Origin: Enterobacteriaceae bacterium RIT714
GTDB lineage: Bacteria; Pseudomonadota; Gammaproteobacteria; Enterobacterales; Enterobacteriaceae
Assembly (NCBI GenBank): GCA_009668015.1
Contig: WJYB01000002.1
Coordinates: 496,001-560,000, forward strand
DNA: 64,000 nucleotides
Direction: 5' to 3'
The notes under the pieces: generated by a model
Seen by the model: the letters and a program-made list of their open reading frames with translations, nothing else
Database searches by the model: none
What the model was told of the DNA's origin: nothing
In this document: in pieces, positions 31,605 through 44,237 of the stretch
How positions within the stretch are numbered: the first letter of the stretch is position 1
How the letters are laid out: each line of letters begins with the position of its first letter
Translations under genes and position numbers: made by a program

Positions 31605-31677
31605 GTAGTACAAGTGCCTCGATATTAATGGCGGCCAGTCTACATAACTCGTCGTGAAAATGATTAGCAATTTTCAT
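31597..31677 (-). CDS. yrbN: DeaD leader peptide YrbN
   Basis: A 26-codon gene starting [12 protein letters not shown] and ending LVLHG, matching E. coli YrbN. Its stop lies 8 bases inside deaD, so the genes overlap and are likely translationally coupled, with yrbN translation opening or regulating the deaD start. Too short for ordinary gene finders. Confidence 0.9.
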   Translation of the reverse strand: MKIANHFHDELCRLAAINIEALVLHG

Positions 31678-31786
31678 TGAAAAGTGTGAACCGGCTCAAA
31701 GTAGGTGTATTGACGAACAACAACGCCCTCACCAGTTAAGGTGATGGCAATCAAAAAATGATTACGGGCTGAAGTGGTGACGTCAG

Positions 31787-32671
31787 CTATTGCTGGTCCG
31801 ATTCTGCCAGGTCGTCTTGCTCCTGGCCCAAGAGCGATAATTCCAACAATGCATAACGGTGCTCAACGAAGTTGTGTACGTTGTTAGCGACCGCTAATTT
31901 GAACAGTGCCGTAGCGCTGTCCTTATCCCCCAGACTTAGGTAGTACTTACCTAAATAGAAGTTGGTTTCACTGAGATGCTCAGCGAGCGAGGTGTTATCC
32001 GTTGCGTCCGCCTTGAGGCGCTCCATCAGCGTTGCTTCGCTAATGTTCCCCAGGTAGAACTCGACAATGTTCCATCCCCACTGTTCCTTGTCCGATTTAT
32101 CGAAACGTTGCTTTAACGCTTCTTTTGCCTGCTTCTCATTGAGCTTCTGCTCAACAATGTAAAGCCACAGGGTGCGGAAAGGATCATTAGGATCGTCTTG
32201 ATAAAACGCCAGCAGATCATCTTGCGCTAACTTGTCACGACCGCCGTAATACAATGCGATACCGCGATTCAAGTGCGCGTAGTTGTAAGTTGGATCAAGC
32301 TCAAGTACAGAATCAAACGCTTCATAGGCAGCATCAAAATTGCCTGCCTGCGTTAAATATATACCTAAGTAATTGAATACTTCAGGCATATCAGGTCGGA
32401 TTGCCAACGCTTGTGAAAAATCATTTCGCGCTAGTGCCCTCAGACCGAGACTATCATACAACACTCCGCGCTCATATAAAAGCTGTGCGCGTTCATCATC
32501 GGTTAAAGCCCGACTGGCAAGAATTTGTTCCATGCGTGCCAGAATCACTTCTTGCTGCAAAGTCGGTTGCAATGGCACTGCGAGGACTTCGCTCTTACGC
32601 CAGGCAGAGTTGCTGCATCCTGCCAGCGTTAAAGCTGTCGCAACGAAACACCAGCGCAAAAAAGGCTTCAT
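31787..32671 (-). CDS. nlpI: outer-membrane lipoprotein NlpI
   Basis: 294-residue lipoprotein (lipobox TLAG-Cys, Cys19) built of TPR repeats, visible from about residue 60 to 200, for example [23 protein letters not shown]-type units. In E. coli it is an adaptor that delivers the peptidoglycan endopeptidase MepS to protease Prc and scaffolds hydrolases. Lies between pnp and yrbN-deaD, all on the minus strand, 108 bases after pnp. Confidence 0.97.
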   Translation of the reverse strand: MKPFLRWCFVATALTLAGCSNSAWRKSEVLAVPLQPTLQQEVILARMEQILASRALTDDERAQLLYERGVLYDSLGLRALARNDFSQALAIRPDMPEVFNYLGIYLTQAGNFDAAYEAFDSVLELDPTYNYAHLNRGIALYYGGRDKLAQDDLLAFYQDDPNDPFRTLWLYIVEQKLNEKQAKEALKQRFDKSDKEQWGWNIVEFYLGNISEATLMERLKADATDNTSLAEHLSETNFYLGKYYLSLGDKDSATALFKLAVANNVHNFVEHRYALLELSLLGQEQDDLAESDQQ

Positions 32672-32747
32672 TTCCCACTCCCGAAGACAACTATTGGATG
32701 AACGTCCTGTCCCCCGGCTGCTAACAAGGCGTCCTGCCTGATAATAC

Positions 32748-32769
32748 GCCCTCCGCCGAAGCGGAGGGC
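32748..32769 (-). terminator. hairpin after pnp
   Basis: Perfect 9-base stem GCCCTCCGC/GCGGAGGGC with a four-base loop, 11 bases past the pnp stop. The following minus-strand sequence GTATTATC is not a full T-run, so it may be a partial terminator or 3'-end stabiliser allowing read-through to nlpI. Confidence 0.65.
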
Positions 32770-32779
32770 AAATGCAACC

Positions 32780-34912
32780 TTACTCGCCTTGTTCTGCGGC
32801 CGGTGCTTCCGGCGCGGCAGCTGGAGACTGCTCGGTTGCTTCTTTGATGCTCAGACGGATACGGCCCTGGCGGTCAACTTCCAGAACTTTAACCGGGACT
32901 TCCTGGTTCATCTGCAGGTAGTCGGTTACTTTCTCAACGCGCTTGTCAGCGATCTGAGAAATGTGAACCAGACCTTCTTTACCGCCACCGATGGCAACGA
33001 ACGCGCCAAAGTCAACGATACGGGTCACTTTACCAGCGTAGATACGGCCCACTTCGATTTCTGCAGTGATCTCTTCGATACGACGGATCGCGAATTTCGC
33101 TTTTTCACCGTCGGTCGCTGCGATCTTCACAGTACCGTCATCTTCGATTTCGATGGTGGTGCCGGTTTCTTCGGTCAGAGCGCGGATAACAGAACCGCCT
33201 TTACCGATCACGTCTTTGATCTTGTCCGGGCTGATCTTAATGGTATGGATACGCGGTGCGAACTGAGAAATGTCGCCGCGAGGCGCGTTAATCGCCTGCT
33301 CCATCACACCCAGGATGTGCAGACGTGCACCTTTAGCCTGGTTCAGTGCAACCTGCATGATCTCTTTGGTGATACCTTCAATTTTGATATCCATCTGCAG
33401 CGCAGAGATACCTTCGCGGGAACCCGCGACTTTGAAGTCCATATCACCCAGGTGATCTTCGTCGCCCAGAATGTCAGACAGAACAACAAAGTTGTCGCCT
33501 TCTTTCACCAGACCCATTGCGATACCCGCAACAGCGGCTTTGATTGGCACGCCTGCATCCATCAGCGCCAGAGATGCGCCACACACGGAAGCCATAGAAG
33601 AAGAACCGTTGGATTCGGTGATTTCAGAAACCACACGAACGGTGTACGGGAATTTATCAGCTTCTGGCATAACAGCCAGTACGCCGCGCTTCGCCAGACG
33701 ACCGTGACCAATTTCACGACGCTTCGGCGAGCCAACCATACCGGTTTCACCTACGGAGTACGGAGGGAAGTTATAGTGGAACAGGAAGCTATCAGTGCGC
33801 TCGCCCATCAGTTCGTCGATGTTCTGTGCATCACGTGCCGTACCCAGAGTGGCTGTGACCAGCGCCTGAGTTTCACCACGGGTGAACAGTGCGGAACCGT
33901 GAGTACGTGGCAGAACGCCAGTACGCACATCCAGACCACGAATCATGTCTTTTTCGCGGCCATCGATACGCGGTTCGCCAGCCAGAACGCGGCTACGTAC
34001 AGCATTTTTCTCAATGGCGTGCAGGATTTCGCTCAGTTCGTTAGCATCCAGAGACTCGTCTTCTGCAACCAGAGTCGCGATGGCTTCAGATTTAATGACG
34101 TCAATCTGAGCATAACGCTCTTGTTTGTCAGTGATGCGGTATGCATCGCTCAGACGCGCTTCAGCCAGTGCAGCAACGCGCGCATTCAGCGCTTCGTTAA
34201 CGGCTTCTGGCTGCCAGTCCCAGCGTGGTTTACCGGCTTCTTTCACCAGGTCGTTGATGTTCTGGATAACAATCTGCTGCTGCTCGTGGCCAAATACCAC
34301 TGCGCCCAGCATCTGGTCTTCGCTCAGCAGTTCTGCTTCGGATTCAACCATCAGTACTGCTGCTTCGGTACCTGCAACAACCAGGTCCAGCTTACTTTCT
34401 TTCAGCTCGTCCTGAGTTGGGTTCAGTACGTACTGGTCGTTGATGTAACCAACGCGAGCAGAACCGATAGGACCGTTGAATGGAATACCTGACAGGGACA
34501 GTGCAGCGGATGCACCGATCATTGCGACGATGTCCGGGTTAACCTGTGGGTTAACGGAAACAACGGTGGCAATAACCTGAACTTCGTTAACGAAGCCTTC
34601 CGGGAACAGCGGACGAACCGGGCGGTCAATCAGACGCGCGATCAGGGTTTCGCCTTCGCTTGGACGGCCTTCACGACGGAAGAAGCCACCCGGGATTTTA
34701 CCAGCAGCGTAAGTACGCTCCTGATAGTTAACAGTCAGTGGGAAAAAGTCCTGACCTGGTTTTGCTTTTTTCTGGCCAACAACGGTCACGAATACAGCGG
34801 TGTCATCCATGCTTACCATAACGGCAGCAGTAGCCTGACGTGCCATCATGCCGGTTTCCAGTGTGACGGTATGCTGGCCATACTGGAATTTACGAACGAT
34901 CGGATTCAGCAA
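32780..34912 (-). CDS. pnp: polynucleotide phosphorylase
   Basis: 3'-5' phosphorolytic exoribonuclease, trimeric core of the RNA degradosome. 710 residues. Two RNase PH domains (about 1-140 and 310-540) flank a helical domain; then KH (about 552-612; [17 protein letters not shown]) and S1 (about 622-690; [18 protein letters not shown]) domains. The start is TTG at 34912, preceded by AGAAAGGACAG, as in E. coli. The leader holds RNase III-type stems used for autoregulation. Confidence 0.98.
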   Translation of the reverse strand: MLNPIVRKFQYGQHTVTLETGMMARQATAAVMVSMDDTAVFVTVVGQKKAKPGQDFFPLTVNYQERTYAAGKIPGGFFRREGRPSEGETLIARLIDRPVRPLFPEGFVNEVQVIATVVSVNPQVNPDIVAMIGASAALSLSGIPFNGPIGSARVGYINDQYVLNPTQDELKESKLDLVVAGTEAAVLMVESEAELLSEDQMLGAVVFGHEQQQIVIQNINDLVKEAGKPRWDWQPEAVNEALNARVAALAEARLSDAYRITDKQERYAQIDVIKSEAIATLVAEDESLDANELSEILHAIEKNAVRSRVLAGEPRIDGREKDMIRGLDVRTGVLPRTHGSALFTRGETQALVTATLGTARDAQNIDELMGERTDSFLFHYNFPPYSVGETGMVGSPKRREIGHGRLAKRGVLAVMPEADKFPYTVRVVSEITESNGSSSMASVCGASLALMDAGVPIKAAVAGIAMGLVKEGDNFVVLSDILGDEDHLGDMDFKVAGSREGISALQMDIKIEGITKEIMQVALNQAKGARLHILGVMEQAINAPRGDISQFAPRIHTIKISPDKIKDVIGKGGSVIRALTEETGTTIEIEDDGTVKIAATDGEKAKFAIRRIEEITAEIEVGRIYAGKVTRIVDFGAFVAIGGGKEGLVHISQIADKRVEKVTDYLQMNQEVPVKVLEVDRQGRIRLSIKEATEQSPAAAPEAPAAEQGE

Positions 34913-34936
34913 AATTCTGTCCTTTCTTAAATGTTT

Positions 34937-34961
34937 GACAGCACACCTTCGGCGTGCTGTC
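34937..34961 (-). promoter_or_regulatory. pnp leader hairpin with UUCG-type loop
   Basis: GACAGCAC(A/G)CC arms pair around a short TTCG-containing loop about 25 bases before the pnp start codon. No T-run follows. It belongs to the untranslated leader. Confidence 0.7.
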
Positions 34962-34988
34962 GATTTAACCCGACCTTCTTCGCATCCT

Positions 34989-35040
34989 CGCGACTAATGA
35001 CAACCGACACCCCCATGGGTGAAGCCTCTCATTAGCCGCG
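34989..35040 (-). promoter_or_regulatory. pnp leader RNase III processing stem
   Basis: CGCGACTAATGA and TCATTAGCCGCG are inverted repeats 28 bases apart and give a long stem with one G-U pair. In E. coli, RNase III cuts this leader stem and PNPase then removes the small fragment, repressing its own synthesis. Position and structure match. Confidence 0.8.
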
Positions 35041-35111
35041 CGAACCTCTGCAATGAAGATCATTTATAGCAACAATACAATAGTTTCCAGTGAATTGCTG
35101 CCGTCTGGTTG

Positions 35112-35137
35112 AAAAAAGGGGCCATCAGGCCCCTTTT
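35112..35137 (-). terminator. rpsO terminator
   Basis: GGGGCC-ATCA-GGCCCC with flanking A and T runs, 17 bases past the rpsO stop. It separates rpsO from pnp, allowing partial read-through as in E. coli. Confidence 0.9.
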
Positions 35138-35154
35138 TCTGAAACTCGCAAGAC

Positions 35155-35469
<315 letters not shown>

Positions 35470-35574
35470 TCAGCAACCCCAGTTTACGCCTCACCGATTG
35501 TTAAACAATTTGCCAGGCGTTAAGCGGCGATATTCTACCCGTCTCCCCTGCTTATCGCAAGGCAAGTAGATCTC

Positions 35575-36519
35575 TTAAACCGGATATTCAACAACCAGAC
35601 GACGCGGAGCCACGCGGCCTTCGTCGTCTATTTCGCCCATGCCAATGAACTTATTTTCATCGCCTTCGGTCACACGAACCAAACCCGTATGGGGGGTTTC
35701 AGTGGTGCGCACCGGGTTACCATTTTTAAAGTAAACGGACGAGGTGAGCGGCAAATTGACGATCGGAAAATCGGCCGCAGGGCTGTCCATCGGCATCAGC
35801 AACGGATCAAGTAGATCTGCGGGTGAAATCCCCTGCTCTTCCGCCTGGTCAACCAGCGCGCGAAGATGTTCCAGCGTCACCATGCGTTCAACCGGATACT
35901 TACTGACCGCCAGACGACGCAGGTAAATCACATGCGCACCGCAGCCCAGCTTTTCACCCAGGTCATCAATAATGGTACGAATGTACGTGCCTTTTGAGCA
36001 GTGAACTTCCAGCTCCAGCTCGTCACCTTCGTGGCGAATGAACAGCAGTTCGTAGACCGTAATTGGGCGCGCTTCACGCGGAACGTCGATTCCCTGACGC
36101 GCATACTCATACAGTTTTTTACCCTGATATTTCAGCGCTGAATACATTGATGGCACTTGCAGGGTCTCACCGCGGAAACTTTCAAGAGCGGCGCTGAGCT
36201 GTTCGGCACTAAACGTTACCGGACGTTCCTCTACCACCTGACCATCCGCATCGGAGGTATCCGTACGCTGGCCCAGTTTTGCGATAACGCGATAGCGTTT
36301 GTCGGAATCGAGCAGATACTGCGAAAACTTTGTCGCTTCGCCCAGACAAACCGGCAGCATACCTGTCGCCAGCGGGTCCAGCGCGCCGGTGTGCCCGGCA
36401 CGATTGGCGTTATAAATACGCTTCACTTTTTGCAGCACGTCGTTACTGGATGCACCTTGTGGCTTATCCAGTAACAACACACCGTGCACATCGCGACCGC
36501 GACGACGAGGACGACTCAT
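35575..36519 (-). CDS. truB: tRNA pseudouridine55 synthase TruB
   Basis: 314 residues as in E. coli. Makes pseudouridine 55 in the T-loop of tRNAs. The catalytic Asp48 is in [13 protein letters not shown]; the C-terminal PUA-like domain begins near residue 250. Its ATG shares one base with the rbfA stop (TGATG), showing translational coupling. Confidence 0.98.
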   Translation of the reverse strand: MSRPRRRGRDVHGVLLLDKPQGASSNDVLQKVKRIYNANRAGHTGALDPLATGMLPVCLGEATKFSQYLLDSDKRYRVIAKLGQRTDTSDADGQVVEERPVTFSAEQLSAALESFRGETLQVPSMYSALKYQGKKLYEYARQGIDVPREARPITVYELLFIRHEGDELELEVHCSKGTYIRTIIDDLGEKLGCGAHVIYLRRLAVSKYPVERMVTLEHLRALVDQAEEQGISPADLLDPLLMPMDSPAADFPIVNLPLTSSVYFKNGNPVRTTETPHTGLVRVTEGDENKFIGMGEIDDEGRVAPRRLVVEYPV

Positions 36520-36920
36520 CAGTCCTCCTTTTCGTCGTCCGGGTTCACACGACGTTCGTCGTCATGCTTCACCACGCTGGTAACAAGGTTAGACATACGC
36601 ATACCTTCTACCAGTGAGTTGTCATAGAAGAAAGTCAGCTCAGGTACGATGCGTAAACGCATTGCTTTACCCAGCAGGGAGCGGATAAAACCAGAGGCTT
36701 CCTGCAACGCTTTAATGCCGTTTTTCACTGCGGCTTCGTCTTTATCATTCAGGAAAGTGACGAACACTTTGGCGTACGCCAGATCACGGGACATTTCGAC
36801 ACCCGAAACAGTGGTCATCATGCCCACGCGTGGGTCTTTGATTTCGCGCTGCAGGATGAGTGCGATTTCTTTCTGCATCTCCTGGGCCACGCGCTGTGGG
36901 CGACCAAATTCTTTCGCCAT
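36519..36920 (-). CDS. rbfA: 30S ribosome-binding factor RbfA
   Basis: 133 residues from [10 protein letters not shown] at 36920 (E. coli length 133), with a GGAG site upstream. KH-like fold; assists maturation of the 16S rRNA 5' end and is cold-shock induced. The frame extends 17 codons further up through a hairpin and is not coding there. Confidence 0.97.
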   Translation of the reverse strand: MAKEFGRPQRVAQEMQKEIALILQREIKDPRVGMMTTVSGVEMSRDLAYAKVFVTFLNDKDEAAVKNGIKALQEASGFIRSLLGKAMRLRIVPELTFFYDNSLVEGMRMSNLVTSVVKHDDERRVNPDDEKED

Positions 36921-36937
36921 AATAAATTCTCCAGACA

Positions 36938-36962
36938 AAAAAGGGGCCATAAGCCCCTTTTG
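36938..36962 (-). terminator. hairpin between infB and rbfA
   Basis: AAAGGGGC and GCCCCTTTT arms around CATA form a stem with T-rich ends in both directions. It should cause partial termination after infB, reducing rbfA-truB-rpsO transcription. Confidence 0.65.
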
Positions 36963-36971
36963 ATATTTCAT

Positions 36972-37002
36972 GCCGGGTGGCGCTTCGCTTACCCGGCTTA
37001 CA
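36972..37002. repeat. REP-type palindrome
   Basis: GCCGGGTGGCGCTTCGCTTA followed by CCCGGCTTACA is a textbook enterobacterial REP sequence, in the 104-base gap between infB and rbfA. It is unusual to find one inside this translation operon. Confidence 0.85.
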
Positions 37003-37024
37003 ATTTTCTTAATCTTTTAAGGGA

Positions 37025-39718
37025 TTAAGCAATGCTACGCTGGATTTCGATAATTTCGAAGACTTCGATCATATCGCCAACGCGAACATCGTTGTAGTTC
37101 TTAACGCCGATACCACATTCCATGCCGTTACGGACTTCGTTAACGTCATCTTTGAAGCGGCGCAGGGATTCCAGCTCGCCTTCGTAGATAACCACGTTGT
37201 CACGCAGAACGCGGATTGGGTTGTGACGTTTGATGGTACCTTCGGTAACCATACAGCCCGCGATCGCACCAAATTTCGGTGATTTGAACACGTCACGCAC
37301 TTCAGCCAGACCGATGATCTGCTGTTTCAGTTCTGGAGACAGCATGCCGCTCATCGCCGCTTTCACTTCGTCAATCAGATGGTAGATGACGGAGTAGTAG
37401 CGCAGATCCAGGCTTTCAGCGTCAATAACTTTACGCGCAGAGGCATCAGCACGCACGTTGAAGCCAACCAGAATAGCGTTGGAAGCCGCAGCCAGGGTTG
37501 CGTCGGTTTCGGTGATACCACCTACGCCAGAACCGATGATCTTCACTTTCACTTCGTCGGTAGACAGTTTCAGTAAAGAATCGGAGATCGCTTCCACAGA
37601 ACCCTGAACGTCCGCTTTCAGTACGACGTTCACTTCGTGAACTTCGCCTTCAGTCATGTTAGCGAACATGTTCTCGAGTTTAGATTTCTGCTGACGAGCC
37701 AGTTTAACTTCGCGGAATTTGCCCTGACGGTACAGCGCAACTTCACGCGCTTTCTTCTCGTCACGAACAACGGTCACTTCGTCACCCGCAGCAGGAACAC
37801 CGGACAGACCGAGGATTTCCACAGGAATTGACGGACCCGCTTCCAGAACTTCCTGGCCCAGTTCGTTACGCATTGCACGAACACGACCGTATTCGAAGCC
37901 ACACAGAACGATATCGCCTTTATTCAGCGTACCTTCACGTACCAGTACGGTAGCAACCGGACCACGACCTTTATCCAGGAAGGATTCGATCACCGCACCG
38001 CTCGCCATACCTTTGCGAACCGCTTTCAGCTCAAGAACTTCAGCCTGCAGCAGGATAGCGTTCAGCAGGTCATCAATACCGGTACCCGCTTTTGCAGATA
38101 CTGGGATGAACTGAGATTCGCCGCCCCACTCTTCCGGCATTACGCCGTACTGAGACAGTTCGTTTTTAACGCGATCCATGTCAGCTTCTGGCTTATCGAT
38201 CTTGTTCACCGCAACAACTACCGGCACCTGCGCCGCTTTCGCGTGCTGGATTGCTTCGATAGTCTGTGGCATCACGCCATCGTCTGCTGCGACAACCAGA
38301 ACAACGATATCCGTTGCCTGAGCACCACGAGCACGCATAGAGGTAAACGCGGCGTGACCCGGGGTATCCAGGAAGGTGATCATACCGTTGTCAGTTTCAA
38401 CGTGGTAAGCACCGATGTGCTGGGTAATGCCGCCCGCTTCGCCTGAAGCCACTTTCGTTGAACGAATGTAGTCCAGCAGAGAGGTTTTACCGTGGTCAAC
38501 GTGACCCATGATGGTCACAACCGGTGCGCGGGATTCTGCCGCAGCGCCAGTGTCACGGTCGCTCATTACCGCTTCTTCCAGCTCGTTTTCACGACGCAGG
38601 ATAACTTTGTGGCCCATCTCTTCAGCAACCAGCTGCGCGGTTTCCTGATCGATAACCTGGTTAATGGTTGCCATTGCGCCCAGTTTCATCATCGCTTTGA
38701 TGACCTGAGAACCTTTGACAGCCATTTTGTTTGCCAGGTCGCCAACGGTGATGGTTTCGCCAATCACAACGTCGCGGTTAACTGCCTGAGCGGGTTTCTG
38801 GAAGCCCTGCTGTAAAGAAGAACCTTTACGCTTGCCACCTTTACCACCGCGAACAGCGGCGCGCGCTTCTTCACGGTCAGCTTTTGATTCAGAGTGCTTG
38901 TTGCCCTTCTTCTGAGGACGAGCAGCTTTGGTCGTGCGAGTACGGCCACGGCCGCCTTCAACTTCACGATCGTTCTCGTCTTCTGCCTGGCGAGCATGTT
39001 GAGAAGTGGTGACGTGATAATCAGTCTTGTCCTCTTCACCTTTCTCTTTTTCTTGCTCAGCCCAAACACCGGCATTTTCTTCCGCCATACGACGGGCTTC
39101 TTCAGCTACGCGACGCGCATCTTCTTCAAGCTTGCGACGGGCTTCTTCTTCCGCTTTACGCTTCAGATCCGCTGCTTCATTTTCACGACGGGCTTTTTCT
39201 GCCTGGGCGGTTTTGGTCATTTCGTCAGTCTGTTGATTGCTCACTTTGTCTTTTTCCGCAGCTTCACGCTTCGCTTTGTCACTGGCGTCGCGCTTCGCTT
39301 TTTCTGCGGCCTCACGTTCAGCTTTTAATACTGCCTCACGCTTGGCTGTTTCTTCCGCCTCACGATGGGCTTGCTCTTCCGCTTCACGCTGCGCCTGCTC
39401 TTCCGCTGCAAGGCGCTCGGCCTCTTGCGGATCACGTTTTACAAAGGTGCGTGTCTTGCGGACTTCGATTTGTACCGATTTACTTTTTCCACCGGTACCA
39501 GGAACATTTAACGTGCTGCGCGTTTTACGCTGCAACGTCAGTTTGTCAGGCGTTGAACCGTGTTCACGGTTCAGGTGCGCTAACAACGTTTGTTTTTCTT
39601 GCGCGGTCACTGAATCATCAGCACCCTTTGGGATCCCTGCATCAGCAAATTGCTGTACCAGGCGGTCCACGGGGGTCTGAATTTCAGCAGCCAGCGATTT
39701 TACAGTTACATCAGTCAT
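37025..39718 (-). CDS. infB: translation initiation factor IF-2
   Basis: 897 residues (890 in E. coli). Places initiator tRNA on the 30S subunit and promotes subunit joining. Order: N-terminal IF2N domain (1-50), a highly charged Glu/Ala/Arg-rich coiled segment (about 95-300), second IF2N-like domain (about 318), G domain with [12 protein letters not shown] (about 404), DTPGHAAF and [11 protein letters not shown], then beta-barrel and fMet-tRNA-binding domains. Internal starts giving shorter isoforms are known in E. coli and likely here. Confidence 0.98.
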   Translation of the reverse strand: MTDVTVKSLAAEIQTPVDRLVQQFADAGIPKGADDSVTAQEKQTLLAHLNREHGSTPDKLTLQRKTRSTLNVPGTGGKSKSVQIEVRKTRTFVKRDPQEAERLAAEEQAQREAEEQAHREAEETAKREAVLKAEREAAEKAKRDASDKAKREAAEKDKVSNQQTDEMTKTAQAEKARRENEAADLKRKAEEEARRKLEEDARRVAEEARRMAEENAGVWAEQEKEKGEEDKTDYHVTTSQHARQAEDENDREVEGGRGRTRTTKAARPQKKGNKHSESKADREEARAAVRGGKGGKRKGSSLQQGFQKPAQAVNRDVVIGETITVGDLANKMAVKGSQVIKAMMKLGAMATINQVIDQETAQLVAEEMGHKVILRRENELEEAVMSDRDTGAAAESRAPVVTIMGHVDHGKTSLLDYIRSTKVASGEAGGITQHIGAYHVETDNGMITFLDTPGHAAFTSMRARGAQATDIVVLVVAADDGVMPQTIEAIQHAKAAQVPVVVAVNKIDKPEADMDRVKNELSQYGVMPEEWGGESQFIPVSAKAGTGIDDLLNAILLQAEVLELKAVRKGMASGAVIESFLDKGRGPVATVLVREGTLNKGDIVLCGFEYGRVRAMRNELGQEVLEAGPSIPVEILGLSGVPAAGDEVTVVRDEKKAREVALYRQGKFREVKLARQQKSKLENMFANMTEGEVHEVNVVLKADVQGSVEAISDSLLKLSTDEVKVKIIGSGVGGITETDATLAAASNAILVGFNVRADASARKVIDAESLDLRYYSVIYHLIDEVKAAMSGMLSPELKQQIIGLAEVRDVFKSPKFGAIAGCMVTEGTIKRHNPIRVLRDNVVIYEGELESLRRFKDDVNEVRNGMECGIGVKNYNDVRVGDMIEVFEIIEIQRSIA

Positions 39719-39742
39719 GCTGTTCCTTCCTGCTACAGTTTA

Positions 39743-41230
39743 TTACGCTTCGTCGCCGAACCAGCAAATATTACGTGCGGCCATGATGAGTTCGCCGGCT
39801 TTCTCGTCGGTTAAACCTTCGATATCAGCCAGGTCATCAACGCCTTGCTCAGCGAGATCTTCCAGCGTACAAACACCACGGGCAGCCAGCTTGAACGCAA
39901 TCGCACGATCAAGACCTTCCAGATTCAGCAGGTCATCAGCCGGCTTGTTATCACCAAGGCTTTCTTCCTGAGCCAGCGCCAGGGTGGTCAGTGCGTTTTT
40001 AGCGCGTTCACGCAGGGCTTCAACGGTTGCTTCATCCAGGCCGTCAATTTCCAGCAGTTCTTTAATTGGCACGTAGGCCAGTTCTTCCAGTGAAGAGAAA
40101 CCTTCTTCGACCAGGACAGTAGCGAAATCTTCGTCAATATCCAGGTACTTCGTGAAGTTAGCGATCGCTGCATGCGCTTCAGCCTGATGCTTAGCCTGCA
40201 GATCATCAACCGTCATCACGTTAAGATCCCAGCCGCTCAGCTGAGAAGCCAGACGCACGTTCTGACCGTTACGACCGATAGCTTGTGCAAGGTTACCTGC
40301 TTCAACCGCGATATCCATGGTGTGCTTGTCTTCATCAACAACGATAGAAGACACATCAGCCGGCGCCATTGCGTTGATCACAAATTGGGCCGGGTTGTCA
40401 TCCCACAGGACGATATCAATACGTTCGCCACCGAGTTCAGTGGATACCGCCTGAACACGTGCGCCACGCATACCTACGCAAGCGCCAACCGGATCGATTC
40501 GCTTGTCGTTAGTTTTTACCGCGATCTTGGCGCGAGAACCCGGATCGCGGGCCGCTGCTTTGATCTCGATAACTTCTTCACCGATTTCTGGCACCTCAAT
40601 GCGGAACAGTTCGATCAGCATTTCTGGCTTAGAGCGAGTGACGAACAGTTGCGCACCACGCGCTTCCGGACGCACAGCGTACAGAACGCCACGGATACGG
40701 TCGCCTGGGCGGAAGTTTTCACGCGGCAGCATGTCTTCACGCAGGATAACAGCTTCAGCGTTGCTACCCAGATCCAGAGAGATGTTGTCGCGGTTAACTT
40801 TCTTCACCACACCGGTGATAATTTCGCCTTCGTGCTCGCGGAACTGATCAACTACCATCGCGCGCTCAGCTTCACGTACTTTCTGTACGATAACCTGCTT
40901 CGCTGTTTGGGTAGTGATACGGTCGAAGGTGACAGATTCGATCTGATCTTCAACATATTCGCCGACATTAAAGCTTTCGTCTTCAAAACGAGCCGCTTCC
41001 AGCGTAATTTCTTTGGTCGGTTGGGTCACTTCTTCAACGATTACCCAACGGCGGAAGGTATCGAAGTCACCACTTTTACGATCGATTTCTACGCGAACAT
41101 CGATCTCTTGTTCGTATTTTTTCTTGGTTGCCGTAGCCAGTGCACTTTCCAGCGCTTCGAAAATTTTCTCACGCGGCAGTGATTTCTCGTTAGAGACGGC
41201 TTCAACAACAGCCAAAATTTCTTTGTTCAT
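39743..41230 (-). CDS. nusA: transcription termination/antitermination factor NusA
   Basis: 495 residues. RNA polymerase-associated factor for pausing, termination and antitermination. N-terminal polymerase-binding domain (1-125), S1 domain (about 137-200; [22 protein letters not shown]), two KH domains (about 230-345; [19 protein letters not shown]) and two acidic repeats near 365-425 and 440-490 found in gamma-proteobacterial NusA. 28 bases after rimP, 24 before infB. Confidence 0.98.
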   Translation of the reverse strand: MNKEILAVVEAVSNEKSLPREKIFEALESALATATKKKYEQEIDVRVEIDRKSGDFDTFRRWVIVEEVTQPTKEITLEAARFEDESFNVGEYVEDQIESVTFDRITTQTAKQVIVQKVREAERAMVVDQFREHEGEIITGVVKKVNRDNISLDLGSNAEAVILREDMLPRENFRPGDRIRGVLYAVRPEARGAQLFVTRSKPEMLIELFRIEVPEIGEEVIEIKAAARDPGSRAKIAVKTNDKRIDPVGACVGMRGARVQAVSTELGGERIDIVLWDDNPAQFVINAMAPADVSSIVVDEDKHTMDIAVEAGNLAQAIGRNGQNVRLASQLSGWDLNVMTVDDLQAKHQAEAHAAIANFTKYLDIDEDFATVLVEEGFSSLEELAYVPIKELLEIDGLDEATVEALRERAKNALTTLALAQEESLGDNKPADDLLNLEGLDRAIAFKLAARGVCTLEDLAEQGVDDLADIEGLTDEKAGELIMAARNICWFGDEA

Positions 41231-41258
41231 CGCGGGCTTTTCACCTCAATCCAGACTG

Positions 41259-41711
41259 TTAAAAGTGGGGAACCAGGTTCGCCTTCTGGATATTACTCAG
41301 CGCGAACACTTCATCTTTGCCTTCGACTGTTACTGTGATCATCTCACCATCAACGGCCTTAATAATGCCCTGCCACTTACGGCGATTTTGTACAGCCATA
41401 CGCAGAACAACAGTCACTTCTTCACCGATATAACGCGTGTAATGTTCAGCAGTGAACATCGGACGATGGAGGCCAGGCGAGGAAACTTCCAGGTTATAGG
41501 CGACAGTAATAGGATCTTCAACATCAAGAACCGCACTCACCTGGTGGCTGACATCAGCACAATCATCAACATTGATGCCATCTTCACTATCAATATAGAT
41601 GCGCAGCGTGGATGTACGGCTGCGAATAAATTCGATGCCGACCAGTTCGTAGCCCAGTGCTTCGACCGGTGCTTTAATCATCTCTGTTAATTTTTGCTCT
41701 AATGTGGACAA
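41259..41711 (-). CDS. rimP: ribosome maturation factor RimP
   Basis: 150 residues when started at the TTG at 41711 (reads [11 protein letters not shown]), as annotated in E. coli, with GGGGGTGGG upstream; an ATG four codons earlier is possible but not conserved. Needed for 30S subunit maturation. [27 protein letters not shown] is the conserved N-terminal domain, and a Sm-like C-terminal domain starts near residue 90. First protein gene of the metY-rimP-nusA-infB operon. Confidence 0.95.
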   Translation of the reverse strand: MSTLEQKLTEMIKAPVEALGYELVGIEFIRSRTSTLRIYIDSEDGINVDDCADVSHQVSAVLDVEDPITVAYNLEVSSPGLHRPMFTAEHYTRYIGEEVTVVLRMAVQNRRKWQGIIKAVDGEMITVTVEGKDEVFALSNIQKANLVPHF

Positions 41712-41770
41712 GCCCACCCCCAAGACATAAAAAAAGGGCCTAAAGCCCAGTTATTCTGTAGTCAGATAAC

Positions 41771-41796
41771 AAAAAACCCCGATAAATCGGGGCTTT
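41771..41796 (-). terminator. terminator between metY and rimP
   Basis: CCCCGAT-AA-ATCGGGG stem followed by TTTTTT on the minus strand, between tRNA-fMet and rimP. In E. coli the metY transcript partly ends here, and the rest reads on into the operon. A second small AGGGCC/GGCCC-type stem lies close to rimP near 41737-41751. Confidence 0.85.
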
Positions 41797-41918
41797 AGAT
41801 AACTGAACCCTATAGCCGCAACTGCGGCCTGGAGCACTTTCTGAAAGAATTTTTTCAAATCCAGCTACGAAGGCTCTGAGTCTTCACAGTATATTTGAAA
41901 AAGAACTTTATAGGAAAG

Positions 41919-41995
<77 letters not shown>

Positions 41996-42010
41996 CCTGA
42001 AACGTGGCAA

Positions 42011-42039
42011 ATTTTACTCGTTTTGGGTAAAAAATGCAA
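42011..42039 (-). promoter_or_regulatory. metY promoter
   Basis: TTGCAT (-35, 42039-42034), 17-base spacer, TAAAAT (-10, 42016-42011) on the minus strand, upstream of tRNA-fMet. This should drive metY and part of the rimP-nusA-infB operon. Confidence 0.65.
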
Positions 42040-42250
42040 ATAATGCTGGGATTTGGTACCGAGGACGGGACGTAAAATCTGTGCTTATTATATTGTTTAG
42101 AGGGATGGGCTGTCAACTCTGGTTTCCATGCGCTACGCTGAATAGCGTTGAATAAGCTCATGACTTTACAGGCGTGTCTCGCAACAGGCAGCAGCAAAGG
42201 AAATTTTACAAAAAATGCACGAATCTCTTCCGGTCATCGTCAAAAGATGA
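42040..42250. other. metY-argG intergenic region
   Basis: The gap from 41996 to 42336 holds the metY promoter at its left and the argG operator at its right. In the middle part I see no gene or strong structure. Small open frames on both strands lack ribosome binding sites. Confidence 0.5.
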
Positions 42251-42288
42251 TTAAATGAAAACTCACTTATTTTGCATAAACATGCAAT
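42251..42288 (+). promoter_or_regulatory. ARG boxes (ArgR operator) of argG
   Basis: TTTGCATAAACATGCAAT at 42271-42288 closely fits the 18-base ARG box consensus. A weaker second box, ATGAAAACTCAC core, lies two bases to the left at 42251-42268. Paired boxes are the normal ArgR hexamer site; they are 48 bases before the argG start. Confidence 0.75.
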
Positions 42289-42309
42289 GAGAGCGAAAGC
42301 GGTCTCTAA

Positions 42310-43683
<1,374 letters not shown>

Positions 43684-43702
43684 TTGATACGCTGAAACAA
43701 TA

Positions 43703-43727
43703 AAGGCGCTTGAGGGCGCCTTTTTTA
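43703..43727 (+). terminator. argG terminator
   Basis: GGCGC/GCGCC stem (AAGGCGCTTGAGGGCGCC) followed by TTTTTT, 20 bases past the argG stop. Confidence 0.9.
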
Positions 43728-43770
43728 TTTGCCGGTTGGCATCGGGTAAAATCTCCCGAACGACAAACGA

Positions 43771-43799
43771 AAAAAAAGACGTCTTTCGACGTCTTTTTT
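43771..43799. terminator. terminator of secG-tRNA-Leu transcript
   Basis: AAAGACGTC and GACGTCTTTTTT pair around TTTC, with long A and T runs on both sides, so it can act in both directions. Lies 9 bases past the tRNA-Leu 3' end. Confidence 0.88.
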
Positions 43800-43808
43800 C
43801 TGGAATAT

Positions 43809-43895
43809 TGGTACCGAGGATGGGACTCGAACCCACAAGCCCGTTAGGGCACTACCACCTCAAGGTAGCGTGTCTACCAATTCCACCACCTCGGT
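43809..43895 (-). tRNA. leuU: tRNA-Leu (GAG anticodon)
   Basis: 87-base class II tRNA with a long variable arm (GTAGTGCCCTAACGGGCTTGT region), anticodon loop TTGAGGT and encoded CCA. Located 9 bases after secG as E. coli leuU. Acceptor stem ACCGAGG/CCTCGGT. Confidence 0.97.
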
Positions 43896-43904
43896 ACTGA
43901 GTAC

Positions 43905-44237
43905 TTAGTGTGGGATATCGCTGGTCGGCTTAGCCGGTTCAGCTGGCTGAGTCTGCTCGGTTTTAGACGGAGCACTCAGATTATCCCACTCGCTTCCTTT
44001 GCTGGTCTTGTTGCTATTGATATTGCCAAGCGCCAGGCTGATGATGAAGAACAGCGTAGCCAGAATCGCCGTTGTGCGGGTCATGAAGTTCGCAGAACCA
44101 CTTGAGCCAAACAGCGTACCGGAAGCGCCTGCTCCGAAGGAGGCTCCCATATCAGCGCCTTTACCTTGCTGCAGCATAATCAGCGCTACAAGAGCGATGG
44201 CTACAATAAGGAAAACAACTAAAAGAGCTTCGTACAT
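43905..44237 (-). CDS. secG: Sec translocon subunit SecG
   Basis: 110 residues from [12 protein letters not shown] at 44237, the E. coli length; the open frame above it is not conserved. Two membrane helices (about 1-22 and 52-74) flank the cytoplasmic loop [25 protein letters not shown]. Stimulates SecYE-SecA protein export. The C-terminus is rich in Pro, Thr and Ala. Transcribed with tRNA-Leu. Confidence 0.97.
   Translation of the reverse strand: MYEALLVVFLIVAIALVALIMLQQGKGADMGASFGAGASGTLFGSSGSANFMTRTTAILATLFFIISLALGNINSNKTSKGSEWDNLSAPSKTEQTQPAEPAKPTSDIPH

Noticed and set aside
32789-34492. 567-codon plus-strand open frame opposite pnp
   Set aside because: It is fully antisense to pnp, has no ribosome binding site, is rich in His, Phe, Thr and Arg as expected from reading biased codons backwards, and matches no family.
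40172-41182. 336-codon plus-strand open frame opposite nusA
   Set aside because: Antisense shadow with no start signals or recognisable domain.
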